Shown here piece after piece: positions 1 through 6,178 of a stretch of 20,519 nt of DNA. The stretch is taken from positions 1 to 20,519 of the forward strand of contig DQYP01000151.1 of assembly GCA_011043375.1 (NCBI GenBank), given 5' to 3'. Under the pieces are notes generated by a model. That model ran no database searches and had not been told where the DNA came from. It saw only the letters and a program-made list of their open reading frames with translations. Source of the stretch: Thermotogaceae bacterium (GTDB taxonomy: Bacteria > Thermotogota > Thermotogae > B21-G9 > HyVt-16). How positions within the stretch are numbered: the first letter of the stretch is position 1; the number at the start of each line of letters is the position of its first letter. The translations under genes were made by a program, and so were the position numbers.

Positions 1-168
1 CTCACTGATTGTATATTCAGCAAATATATCAAGATGATGAAGATGGAAAAAGATATGATCTGGATATTTTCTAAGATACATTCTTTTAGTATTCTCAAAG
101 ACCAGTTTGGTTGTTTTGGATACTAATTTTTGTGGTATTATTATTTTCAGAGATATGTTTTTTCTCAA
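1..168 (-). CDS. 5' end of an unrecognised gene, cut by the window edge
   Basis: The minus strand is open from a TTG at 166-168 to the left edge (56 codons, no stop). The frame is preceded by an AGGTG ribosome binding site at 175-179, six bases before the TTG. The translation begins MRKNISLKIIIPQKL and later contains HIFFHLHHLDIFAEY, a believable mix of charged and hydrophobic residues. I do not recognise the family and assign no function. A -10-like TATACT at 277-282 lies about 110 bases upstream, leaving a leader of about 100 bases that can fold over the ribosome binding site. The gene is divergent from the decarboxylase gene. The evidence is an open frame and its ribosome binding site only, so the call is moderate. 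Confidence 0.5.
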   Translation of the reverse strand, partial: MRKNISLKIIIPQKLVSKTTKLVFENTKRMYLRKYPDHIFFHLHHLDIFAEYTISE

Positions 169-224
169 GGACTACACCTGTTTTTGGGTTTGTTCTCAAA
201 CAAATTTTATCAAGGTGTAGCCTT
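167..224 (-). promoter_or_regulatory. Leader hairpin covering the ribosome binding site of the left-edge gene
   Basis: Bases 167-179 (AAGGACTACACCT) pair with 213-224 (AGGTGTAGCCTT), giving 12 pairs with one bulged A at 171. Within the loop, 188-192 (GTTTG) and 197-201 (CAAAC) can form a second small stem. Read on the minus strand, the 3' arm contains the AGGTG ribosome binding site and reaches the TTG start, so the folded form would hide translation initiation. Read on the plus strand, the stem is followed by six T (223-228) and resembles an intrinsic terminator, but no plus-strand gene precedes it. The regulatory role is inferred from pairing alone. Confidence 0.45.
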
Positions 225-276
225 TTTTACTGTTTTACCTTTTCAATTTTTTGTTACATTAGACAGGGGCCGTGAT

Positions 277-305
277 AGTATATTTTAGCAATAATTATTT
301 AAGAA
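277..305 (-). promoter_or_regulatory. Putative promoter for the left-edge minus-strand gene
   Basis: On the minus strand a TATACT -10 element (277-282) lies 17 bases from a weak TTCTTA -35 (300-305). The -10 matches consensus at five of six positions and the -35 at only three. It is back to back with the putative plus-strand promoter at 308-338, so the two -35 boxes are nearly adjacent. Confidence 0.35.
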
Positions 306-307
306 TC

Positions 308-338
308 TTGGAAACAAATCAGAACCAAATTGTATAAT
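308..338 (+). promoter_or_regulatory. Putative promoter of the decarboxylase gene
   Basis: A perfect TATAAT -10 (333-338) follows TTGGAA (308-313) with a rather long 19-base spacer. The TG directly before the -10 may help compensate. Transcription would start near 345, giving a leader of about 50 bases before the ATG at 397. Confidence 0.5.
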
Positions 339-396
339 AAATAGGTTTATACTTTGCTTGTTTACAACATCATCATTGAGATGGGAGGAATGTACG

Positions 397-1572
397 ATGG
401 AAATCTTGAAAAAAATGATGGATCTCACAAAAGGATTGGAAACGCCTTTCATCTTACTTGACCTCGAAATTTTGAAAAGAAATTACAAACGTCTCAAAGA
501 TAACCTCCCATTTGTAGACATATTTTATGCTGTTAAGGCTAATTCTCATCATAGGATAATAAATACTTTAAAGGAATTAGGTTCAAGCTTCGATGTGGCT
601 TCTGCTAGTGAAATAGAAAAACTTTTGAAACTTGGAATAACACCTGATAGAATGAGTTTTGGTAACACAATAAAAAAGGAAAGTGATATCAGATTTGCTT
701 ATTCGGTGGGGATAGATTATTATGCTGTTGATAGTGAAATGGAGTTGGAGAAAATTGCGTGTAATGCTCCAGGAAGTAAGGTTTATTTCAGATTGATGAT
801 CGATTCGAGTGATAGCGATTGGCCCCTTTCAAAGAAATTTGGAACCAATTCGGAACATATAAAATCTCTGGCGATTTATGCTAAAACTCTTGGATTAGTC
901 CCATTTGGAATAAGTTTCCATGTTGGAAGCCAATGCAACAATAAATTCAAATGGCGAGAGGCTATGAAAGAAGCGTCAAAGATATTTAGGGAATTAAAAT
1001 TGGATTACGATATTGATTTGAAAATGGTGAATCTCGGCGGTGGAATGCCCGTTGTGTACGATAAACCAATTCCAACTGTGGAAGAGATATCTGAAGTTAT
1101 AAAAGATTCTATCGAAAAATACTTTTATTTTGTTAAAGACTTGAAAATAATCATAGAACCTGGAAGGTCCTTGGTTGGAAATATAGGTGTAATAGTTTCT
1201 TCGGTGATTTTGAGGAGTAAAAAAACAGATGGTGAATGGGTGTATCTCGATGTAGGAATTTTTCATGGATTGGCAGAAGCCATGGGTGGTATAAAATATC
1301 AGATGATTGTTGAAGGTAAAGAGAATAGCAAGCTGAAAACTTTTAAACTTGCCGGTCCTACTTGCGACAGTATTGATATAATGTATGAAGCTGTTGAGTT
1401 ACCAGAAGATATAACCTTAAACGATAGAGTTTATATACTGAATGCTGGTGCTTACACAACTGAATACGCAACTAATTTCAACGGGTTTTATGGTCCTGTT
1501 GTTTATTTTGTCGAAGATCTTGAGTTTGAAAAAACCCGTGCCAACTCCATCGAGCAAAAAGAGGAGTCTTAA
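397..1572 (+). CDS. Fold-type III PLP-dependent ornithine/lysine decarboxylase
   Basis: Predicted to decarboxylate ornithine and/or lysine to putrescine or cadaverine, the entry to polyamine synthesis, in the cytosol. The 391-residue protein has the hallmarks of the eukaryotic-ODC-like family. The PLP lysine is in YAVKAN (K47), HVGSQC (H175) stacks on the cofactor, and GGG (214-216) and EPGR (254-257) bind phosphate. GPTCDS carries the catalytic Cys (C323) followed by Asp (D324), and GAYT is at 351-354. Diaminopimelate decarboxylases usually have Glu after that Cys, so the Asp favours a diamine-forming enzyme over LysA. The start at 397 is set by GGGAGG at 383-388; an in-frame TTG at 358 would add 13 poorly supported residues and has no such site. 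The next gene starts about 45 bases downstream. Ornithine versus lysine preference cannot be decided here. Confidence 0.9.
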   Translation: MEILKKMMDLTKGLETPFILLDLEILKRNYKRLKDNLPFVDIFYAVKANSHHRIINTLKELGSSFDVASASEIEKLLKLGITPDRMSFGNTIKKESDIRFAYSVGIDYYAVDSEMELEKIACNAPGSKVYFRLMIDSSDSDWPLSKKFGTNSEHIKSLAIYAKTLGLVPFGISFHVGSQCNNKFKWREAMKEASKIFRELKLDYDIDLKMVNLGGGMPVVYDKPIPTVEEISEVIKDSIEKYFYFVKDLKIIIEPGRSLVGNIGVIVSSVILRSKKTDGEWVYLDVGIFHGLAEAMGGIKYQMIVEGKENSKLKTFKLAGPTCDSIDIMYEAVELPEDITLNDRVYILNAGAYTTEYATNFNGFYGPVVYFVEDLEFEKTRANSIEQKEES

Positions 1573-1617
1573 TTTGATATTCGGAAAGTTAATTTTCATT
1601 GCAAAGAGGTGGTATCT

Positions 1618-2094
1618 CTGAGAAGTATTTTATTAGAGAGAAGTGAATATTTCTTTGAGATTCTGAAATATGATAAATCGGAGTGGCTTGATTTTTGGAA
1701 AGAATACCGAACCAGGAAATTTCCTGTGGTTATTCCATTGTATGAAAAGGCACATGGCTTGACTAATGATGAGAAGTTGAAAAGCGTTTTGAATGATCTC
1801 AGTAGACCTTTTTTGGACAAGCTCCATCAAAGAATAAAAAATGAATTTAGAGAATTAAAAGAAAAAACAGTGAAGGAGATATCAAAAAAAGGGAAAGAAT
1901 TAGAACTTTCGAAAGAAAAATTCCATATGATGATAATAGGACTTTTGGGTCTTAAGCCATATACGTTGATTAAAACTCCCTTAAAAGGAACTGTTGTATT
2001 GTTGGATCCTATTGGAATAGAAAAAGAGGTGGGGCTTGATAACTTTATCGATATATCGATAGAAGCTGCCTTTAAAGCAAAGAACTTTTCTTAA
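1618..2094 (+). CDS. Small protein of unknown function downstream of the decarboxylase
   Basis: About 158 residues, cytosolic, with no signal peptide or membrane segment. The N-terminal half is rich in aromatic and charged residues (SEYFFEILKY, EWLDFWKEY). The middle, about residues 75-110, is a Lys/Glu-rich amphipathic stretch likely to be helical or coiled coil. The C-terminal part is more hydrophobic (MMIIGLLGL, TVVLLDPIG). I do not recognise a family. Start choice is open: AAGAGGTGG (1604-1612) is correctly spaced for a rare CTG at 1618, whereas the in-frame GTG at 1609 lies inside that site and has no other. The gene probably shares the decarboxylase transcript. It ends one base before the convergent LCP gene, so neither gene has room for a private terminator outside the other's coding sequence. 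Confidence 0.7.
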   Translation: MRSILLERSEYFFEILKYDKSEWLDFWKEYRTRKFPVVIPLYEKAHGLTNDEKLKSVLNDLSRPFLDKLHQRIKNEFRELKEKTVKEISKKGKELELSKEKFHMMIIGLLGLKPYTLIKTPLKGTVVLLDPIGIEKEVGLDNFIDISIEAAFKAKNFS

Positions 2095-2095
2095 C

Positions 2096-3340
2096 TCATG
2101 TGGAACCGAGTAAAATCAAAAAGTCGGCATCCTGGATATATATCCGTGATTTTGACAGTTCATATATTAAAGAATAAAAAGCATCCAAACCTTTTGAGAA
2201 AGTCGGCTTAAATTTATTATCAACTTTGAAATCGAGTTTGTCCGCTATTTTTTCAATTTTTTTGAGTTTGTTCACATCTTCCGAGAGTATCAAAAGGTAA
2301 TTTGTGTTTTTTTTGAAATATTTTTCGCTTTCCTTCAATTTGATAAAGAAGTACTCATAGTTCACATCTTTGTCGTCTCCGATTAAGCTATTAACCTTTT
2401 TTTCAAAATTGTATCTTCCATCTGTGCTGTTATTTATGAAAACTATCCTTGGTTTACCCGATTCAGCTACAAAATTGAATGTTCTCATGTTTACCTTCAA
2501 CTTGTTCAGTTTTTCTTGATCAACAACGAGATCCCCCTTGAAAGTCAGCTTACTTGGAAGGGTCAACAGATTTATGTTTTCAAGATTCTTGAATTTCAAG
2601 TATAGAGCAACGACTTCGGCTAAATCCAGGTTGGTTTCTAAATCTTCTTTCAACAACTTGGTAAAAATAGAGGCAGTTTTGAAAAGGCTGAGTTTACTTC
2701 GTGCGCTCTCCACAATGGCCTTTAAAGCTTGGTGTTGTCTCTCTATTCTTCCCAAATCTCCCATTTTGTCATACCTGAATCTTATATATTCAAGCAGCTT
2801 TTGACCGTCCATTTCCACTATACCTGGATCGAAGTGTATATGAAGATCTTGCTGGAAATCGTCGTAATGCATTGGTTCTTTTACGAGAATCTTGATCGGT
2901 CCAAGTTCATCCCCAAGGGTTTTGAAGGCATTATAATCCACTATGACATATCTGTGGATGGGGATTTCCAGCAATTCACCGATGATATTTTCGAGATCTG
3001 TGAGTCCATAAGTTTTATAAATCGCATTTATTTTCTCAACTTTCAATTCAAATTTTTTTCCTATATAATCCACTCGTAAATCGCGGGGTATAGAAAGTAA
3101 AAAAACCTTTTTTGTGTTAACATCCAAACCAAGTACTCCGATAAAATCAGTCCTATCACTTCCAGCGGCATTTGCATTGTCTTTTCCTAAAATCAATACA
3201 TACATTGTATCTGCTGGAAGTGAAGAACTGAAAAGACTCTTAACGATTTGAAAAACAGGGTATGGAAAAAAAAGGACCATTATTAATCCTATAAATATCG
3301 TGAATATTCCAACGATGGCACTCAAGGCCTTTGATATCAA
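2096..3340 (-). CDS. LytR-CpsA-Psr (LCP) family glycopolymer transferase
   Basis: LCP proteins move undecaprenyl-pyrophosphate-linked glycopolymers onto a cell-surface acceptor. This 414-residue protein has an N-terminal membrane anchor (about 7-30) followed by an LCP domain (about 45-235). Family motifs are present: SDRTD (61-65), IPRD (83-86), KINAIY (103-108), DPG..EMDGQ (171-180), IRFR (186-189) and GRIERQ (197-202), with the Arg and Asp residues that bind the pyrophosphate. The C-terminal part (about 290-410) resembles the LytR_C domain (RIVFINNSTDG, then a final LILLG). The start is TTG at 3338-3340 with AGGAGGT just upstream. Its TTGA overlaps the stop of the preceding gene, implying coupled translation. 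The acceptor is unknown. Co-transcription with uppS fits a lipid-carrier-dependent role. Confidence 0.9.
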   Translation of the reverse strand: MISKALSAIVGIFTIFIGLIMVLFFPYPVFQIVKSLFSSSLPADTMYVLILGKDNANAAGSDRTDFIGVLGLDVNTKKVFLLSIPRDLRVDYIGKKFELKVEKINAIYKTYGLTDLENIIGELLEIPIHRYVIVDYNAFKTLGDELGPIKILVKEPMHYDDFQQDLHIHFDPGIVEMDGQKLLEYIRFRYDKMGDLGRIERQHQALKAIVESARSKLSLFKTASIFTKLLKEDLETNLDLAEVVALYLKFKNLENINLLTLPSKLTFKGDLVVDQEKLNKLKVNMRTFNFVAESGKPRIVFINNSTDGRYNFEKKVNSLIGDDKDVNYEYFFIKLKESEKYFKKNTNYLLILSEDVNKLKKIEKIADKLDFKVDNKFKPTFSKGLDAFYSLIYELSKSRIYIQDADFLILLGST

Positions 3341-4038
3341 TGTAGTACCTCCTGAATTCTTTTTACATCTTCAGGTGACAGATATATTCTCTTATATTGC
3401 CTATCGCCAACCTTTATCGTTATCGGTGTTTTAGTTAAACCTTTTATCTCATCGAACATAACGGCGTTGTTACTCAAGGAGATTAGGAGCCTATAGAAAG
3501 AATCGTAGTTCATGTTGCCGTTTAATTTCAATTCACGAGCGATTCTCTGTATCTTCAAAAAGTCGAATATACCATACTTTCGTTTTGAAAGTTTTTTCAA
3601 TAAAGAAACCACATCTTTCTTCTTGAATGAGATTTCCAGCTCGCTGGCCATATAATTCATATCATCCGCGCTTAAAGTCATGAAATAACTGTCATCTGGT
3701 GTATCTATATCGAACATTTGCTTGATGATTTGCAAGCCAAAAGACAAATCGCGCGAGTCAAATCCTATATTTTTGTCACCATAAAATGGATATTCTGGAA
3801 GCTCAACCACATAGACGATTTTTTTATCTTTCATGGAGCGTATGAAGACTATTTTACCATCAGTATCACCGTTTTTAGTTGCAATAAGATAATCAACGGT
3901 AGAAAGCTTCATAACACTATTTCCATAGGTTTTCGTGTATAGATACCATCCACCACCTCCAATTATTAAAACGACTATTAGCAGTATGAACAATACGAAC
4001 ATGGATTTTCTACTCTTTCGAGTTCTCCGTGCTCTCAA
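3337..4038 (-). CDS. Membrane-anchored protein with distant LCP-like features
   Basis: A 233-residue protein with a very basic start (MRARRTRKSRKS), one hydrophobic segment (about 14-35) and an extracytoplasmic remainder. The part after the anchor (VDYLIATKNG, KIVFIRSMKDKKIVYVVELP) has the strand pattern of the beginning of an LCP domain. It lacks the Arg/Asp motifs seen in the next gene, so if related it is probably not catalytic. An accessory partner of the adjacent LCP transferase is a reasonable inference; the homology itself is tentative. The start is TTG (4036-4038), preceded by AAGGAG and overlapping the yqeK stop in a TTGA. Its own stop overlaps the next TTG in the same way. Confidence 0.75.
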   Translation of the reverse strand: MRARRTRKSRKSMFVLFILLIVVLIIGGGGWYLYTKTYGNSVMKLSTVDYLIATKNGDTDGKIVFIRSMKDKKIVYVVELPEYPFYGDKNIGFDSRDLSFGLQIIKQMFDIDTPDDSYFMTLSADDMNYMASELEISFKKKDVVSLLKKLSKRKYGIFDFLKIQRIARELKLNGNMNYDSFYRLLISLSNNAVMFDEIKGLTKTPITIKVGDRQYKRIYLSPEDVKRIQEVLH

Positions 4039-4670
4039 ACTTTTTCCACTCCTTTCAAGATTGTTTCATTCCATAATTCTACCAAATCCGGTAACATGAT
4101 AAGATTATTTGCGATTACATAACTTATCTTGTTTTTCAGAATCTCGAAGAATCCTTTCGTGAAGTCTTCAAATATTAATTTTCTTAATTCTTCGATTCCA
4201 GGATATTCCCGTGATTCCTCCAACGAATCAGCTACGAATATTATTTTGGCCAACAATCCCATATCTTTATGCCCACTGGTATGATATTTAATGGCTTCAA
4301 GTATCTCTTCATCATTGATCTTAAAGCGTATCTTCAAAAATTCTGCAGCAACTTTCGAGTGTAATAAAATGGGTTTTTTCAATTCTATAAATGATGGAGA
4401 TATTCCAAATGCTTTCGACATCTTTATCAACTTATTGACATCAACATCTCTAAAAAGATCATGAGCAAAAGCCACAATGAGCAATTTCTGCCTCTTTTCT
4501 GGGCTCAAACCAAGTCTCTCAGCTATCTTGATTGAGAAATTTGCAACTCCTAAAATATGTTTTTTTCGTTCTTTGGTTACCAATTTGTTCATCAATTTCT
4601 TTAACTCGTCAATAACCGTATTCAACGGTGTATTGAAATGAGAATTCTTCTCCTGCTGGTACTTCAGCAA
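4035..4670 (-). CDS. yqeK: YqeK-type HD-domain phosphohydrolase
   Basis: Related to YqeK, an HD-superfamily enzyme that splits diadenosine tetraphosphate symmetrically. The 211-residue protein shows the metal and phosphate ligands in order: H38, H70-D71 (AHDLFRD), H104 (LLHSKVAAE), H130 (KYHTSGH) and D148 (FVADSLEESREYPG). The last motif is typical of the family. The start is decided by GGAGGTGA at 4677-4684, six bases before a TTG at 4668-4670. This creates a 62-base overlap with the DUF4139 gene upstream. A later ATG at residue 27 would avoid most of the overlap but has no good ribosome binding site. In many bacteria yqeK is followed by rsfS; here the LCP-type genes follow directly. Confidence 0.88.
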   Translation of the reverse strand: MLKYQQEKNSHFNTPLNTVIDELKKLMNKLVTKERKKHILGVANFSIKIAERLGLSPEKRQKLLIVAFAHDLFRDVDVNKLIKMSKAFGISPSFIELKKPILLHSKVAAEFLKIRFKINDEEILEAIKYHTSGHKDMGLLAKIIFVADSLEESREYPGIEELRKLIFEDFTKGFFEILKNKISYVIANNLIMLPDLVELWNETILKGVEKV

Positions 4671-5889
4671 TAAATTTCACCTCCGATTTACTTTGAAGCA
4701 CGAAGTCTACGTTGGGATTATTCACATTTATCGCGGTGATATTTGGTATATAGTCATAGATTTCGACGGCGACAGTCTTATCCGAAAGATTTTTCAAGGA
4801 AATTTCCCTGAGATCTCTACGTGAAATCTTCGAAATTCTACTTGTGGATTTAACGACTTTTTTACAAAGTACATCAGAGGTTTTACCATAGACTACTTCA
4901 AGTTTATCACCTTTGGAAATTTGTCTTATAGTTGAGGCTCCGGATAGTACTCGAATGTTGTCAACCAAATCGTAGATATTTACCTCACCTGCTGGTAAAT
5001 CAATTGGTATGTTCTCCACTGAAATTGCCATGTCAACAGGTAGATAATTTTCTCCCGGATTACGTGAAAAGAACTTTTTGCGGTAGTTCAACTCTCTCTG
5101 AATTATCGGTATCGAAATGTTACTTTTTTTGGGTATATTAGAGATATCCACCCTATAAATTCTGTATCCCGTTTTCTGCCCCATAGGTTGTTCGAAATTC
5201 CCCATCGAAGTGGGGGCGAAGGAAAGCGTTTTCATGAATCTTTTTTCTCCTTCGGGACTTTGAGGACGGTATATTTCACCTGCGAGTAAATATACATTAT
5301 AAGTGGAGAATCCCATATCAAGTTGATTTATAATATTGAAATATCCAGAGATTTCCAATTTATTCTTGGTTTTCAAAATTAGGGAATATCTTGCTTTCCA
5401 ACCTATGCCATCTGTTAAGTAAGAGAAATTCAAAGAATTGACAGGCTGAGATGTTTTAACAATGAAATAATTCTTCGAATCCATATAAAGTTCACTTGGA
5501 AAAATAGGGTATCCGTTCGGATTAAAATACACCTCTTTTGTTTCTATATCTTTAAATATCAAAGGTTCAACTGATAGAACAAGAAAGTTCTTAACGGTTC
5601 CGTCTTCAAGAACGAACTTTATTCTACTTCCAACGTAGCTCTCATAGTATTTCTCTAAACTTATTTTTTCGCCCTTATGGAATTCCATCTTGGATATTTT
5701 ATCGATCGGTGTAATGGTGAACGAATCTGGCAGTATTTTGCTGCTAACTGGTATTTTGAATATCTGCGATGTTGTGTCGATTCTATCGTTAACGAGAGCC
5801 ATTCCTTGTTGATATATCACTATACTCGCGGATAACGCAATGCTAACAAAGATTGATAATAAAAGCACTAAACATCTTATTCTGAACAT
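4609..5889 (-). CDS. Secreted DUF4139-domain protein
   Basis: A 426-residue protein with a clear signal peptide (MFRIRCLVLLLSIFVSIALSA, likely cleaved near residue 21), so it acts outside the cytoplasmic membrane. The body is mostly beta strand and matches the DUF4139 pattern. It has a conserved Trp-x-x-x-Tyr element (IGWKARYSLIL), a region with FSTYNVYLLAGEIYRPQ, and a C-terminal beta-sandwich-like half. DUF4139 has no established biochemical role; roles at the cell surface or in adhesion are guesses. I chose ATG at 5887-5889 because GAGAGGTG precedes it by seven bases and the signal peptide starts there. An upstream in-frame extension would overlap DUF503 without a site. The gene lies one base after the DUF503 stop. 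Confidence 0.82.
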   Translation of the reverse strand: MFRIRCLVLLLSIFVSIALSASIVIYQQGMALVNDRIDTTSQIFKIPVSSKILPDSFTITPIDKISKMEFHKGEKISLEKYYESYVGSRIKFVLEDGTVKNFLVLSVEPLIFKDIETKEVYFNPNGYPIFPSELYMDSKNYFIVKTSQPVNSLNFSYLTDGIGWKARYSLILKTKNKLEISGYFNIINQLDMGFSTYNVYLLAGEIYRPQSPEGEKRFMKTLSFAPTSMGNFEQPMGQKTGYRIYRVDISNIPKKSNISIPIIQRELNYRKKFFSRNPGENYLPVDMAISVENIPIDLPAGEVNIYDLVDNIRVLSGASTIRQISKGDKLEVVYGKTSDVLCKKVVKSTSRISKISRRDLREISLKNLSDKTVAVEIYDYIPNITAINVNNPNVDFVLQSKSEVKFIAEVPAGEEFSFQYTVEYGY

Positions 5890-5890
5890 T

Positions 5891-6172
5891 CTAATACACC
5901 TCTCTCTCTTCTGAGGATATTTCCATCCCCATACGTTCTTCCAAGAGATCAACCAAAGAATCCATGGTTTGTTCAACCTGGTCCTTGGAGTTTCTTATCA
6001 ATGCCACTGCAATTGAAGCCCAGACTTTCGAATCTTGGTTATCACTTTCTATGATCGATACATTGTATTTGTTTGAGATCTGCGATATTAAATGTTTTAT
6101 CACACTTCTTTTCTCCTTCAAGGATTTAATTCCAAACAATCTGAGTGTTACTTTCAATACACCAACAGTCAT
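5891..6172 (-). CDS. DUF503 / YlxP-like small protein
   Basis: A 93-residue protein of the DUF503 (YlxP) family. Typical signs are the opening VGVLKVTLRLFGIKSLKEKR, the later strand KVWASIAVALI and an acidic C-terminal helix (MDSLVDLLEERMG). Family members are small alpha/beta proteins often encoded near translation or ribosome-maturation genes; a biochemical activity is not established. It begins at an ATG behind GAAGAAGTGA, which overlaps the alaS stop codon, so translation is probably coupled to alaS. Its own GAGAGGTG tail serves as the ribosome binding site of the next gene. Confidence 0.85.
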   Translation of the reverse strand: MTVGVLKVTLRLFGIKSLKEKRSVIKHLISQISNKYNVSIIESDNQDSKVWASIAVALIRNSKDQVEQTMDSLVDLLEERMGMEISSEEREVY

Positions 6173-6178
6173 CTTAAA

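Noticed and set aside
1..126. Plus-strand open frame running in from the left edge
   Set aside because: It has no supporting start or domain pattern, while the minus strand over the same bases has a longer open frame with a well-spaced ribosome binding site.
167..228. Intrinsic terminator on the plus strand (stem plus six T)
   Set aside because: The shape fits loosely, but the loop is long and no plus-strand gene is supported upstream; the leader-hairpin reading explains its position better. It remains a possible alternative.
397..1572. Diaminopimelate decarboxylase (lysA)
   Set aside because: The residue after the catalytic Cys is Asp (GPTCDS) rather than the Glu expected in LysA, and the overall pattern fits diamine-forming enzymes.
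2046..2061. Perfect 16-base palindrome TATCGATATATCGATA
   Set aside because: It lies inside coding sequence, is AT-rich, lacks a T-run and is poorly placed as a terminator or operator. Probably chance from Ile-Asp-Ile codons.
2132..2143. Palindrome GGATATATATCC near the end of the LCP gene
   Set aside because: Short, AT-rich and within coding sequence; no T-run follows, so not a terminator.
2729..3079. 116-codon plus-strand frame opposite the LCP gene
   Set aside because: It is antisense to a well-supported domain, has no ribosome binding site and no recognisable protein features.
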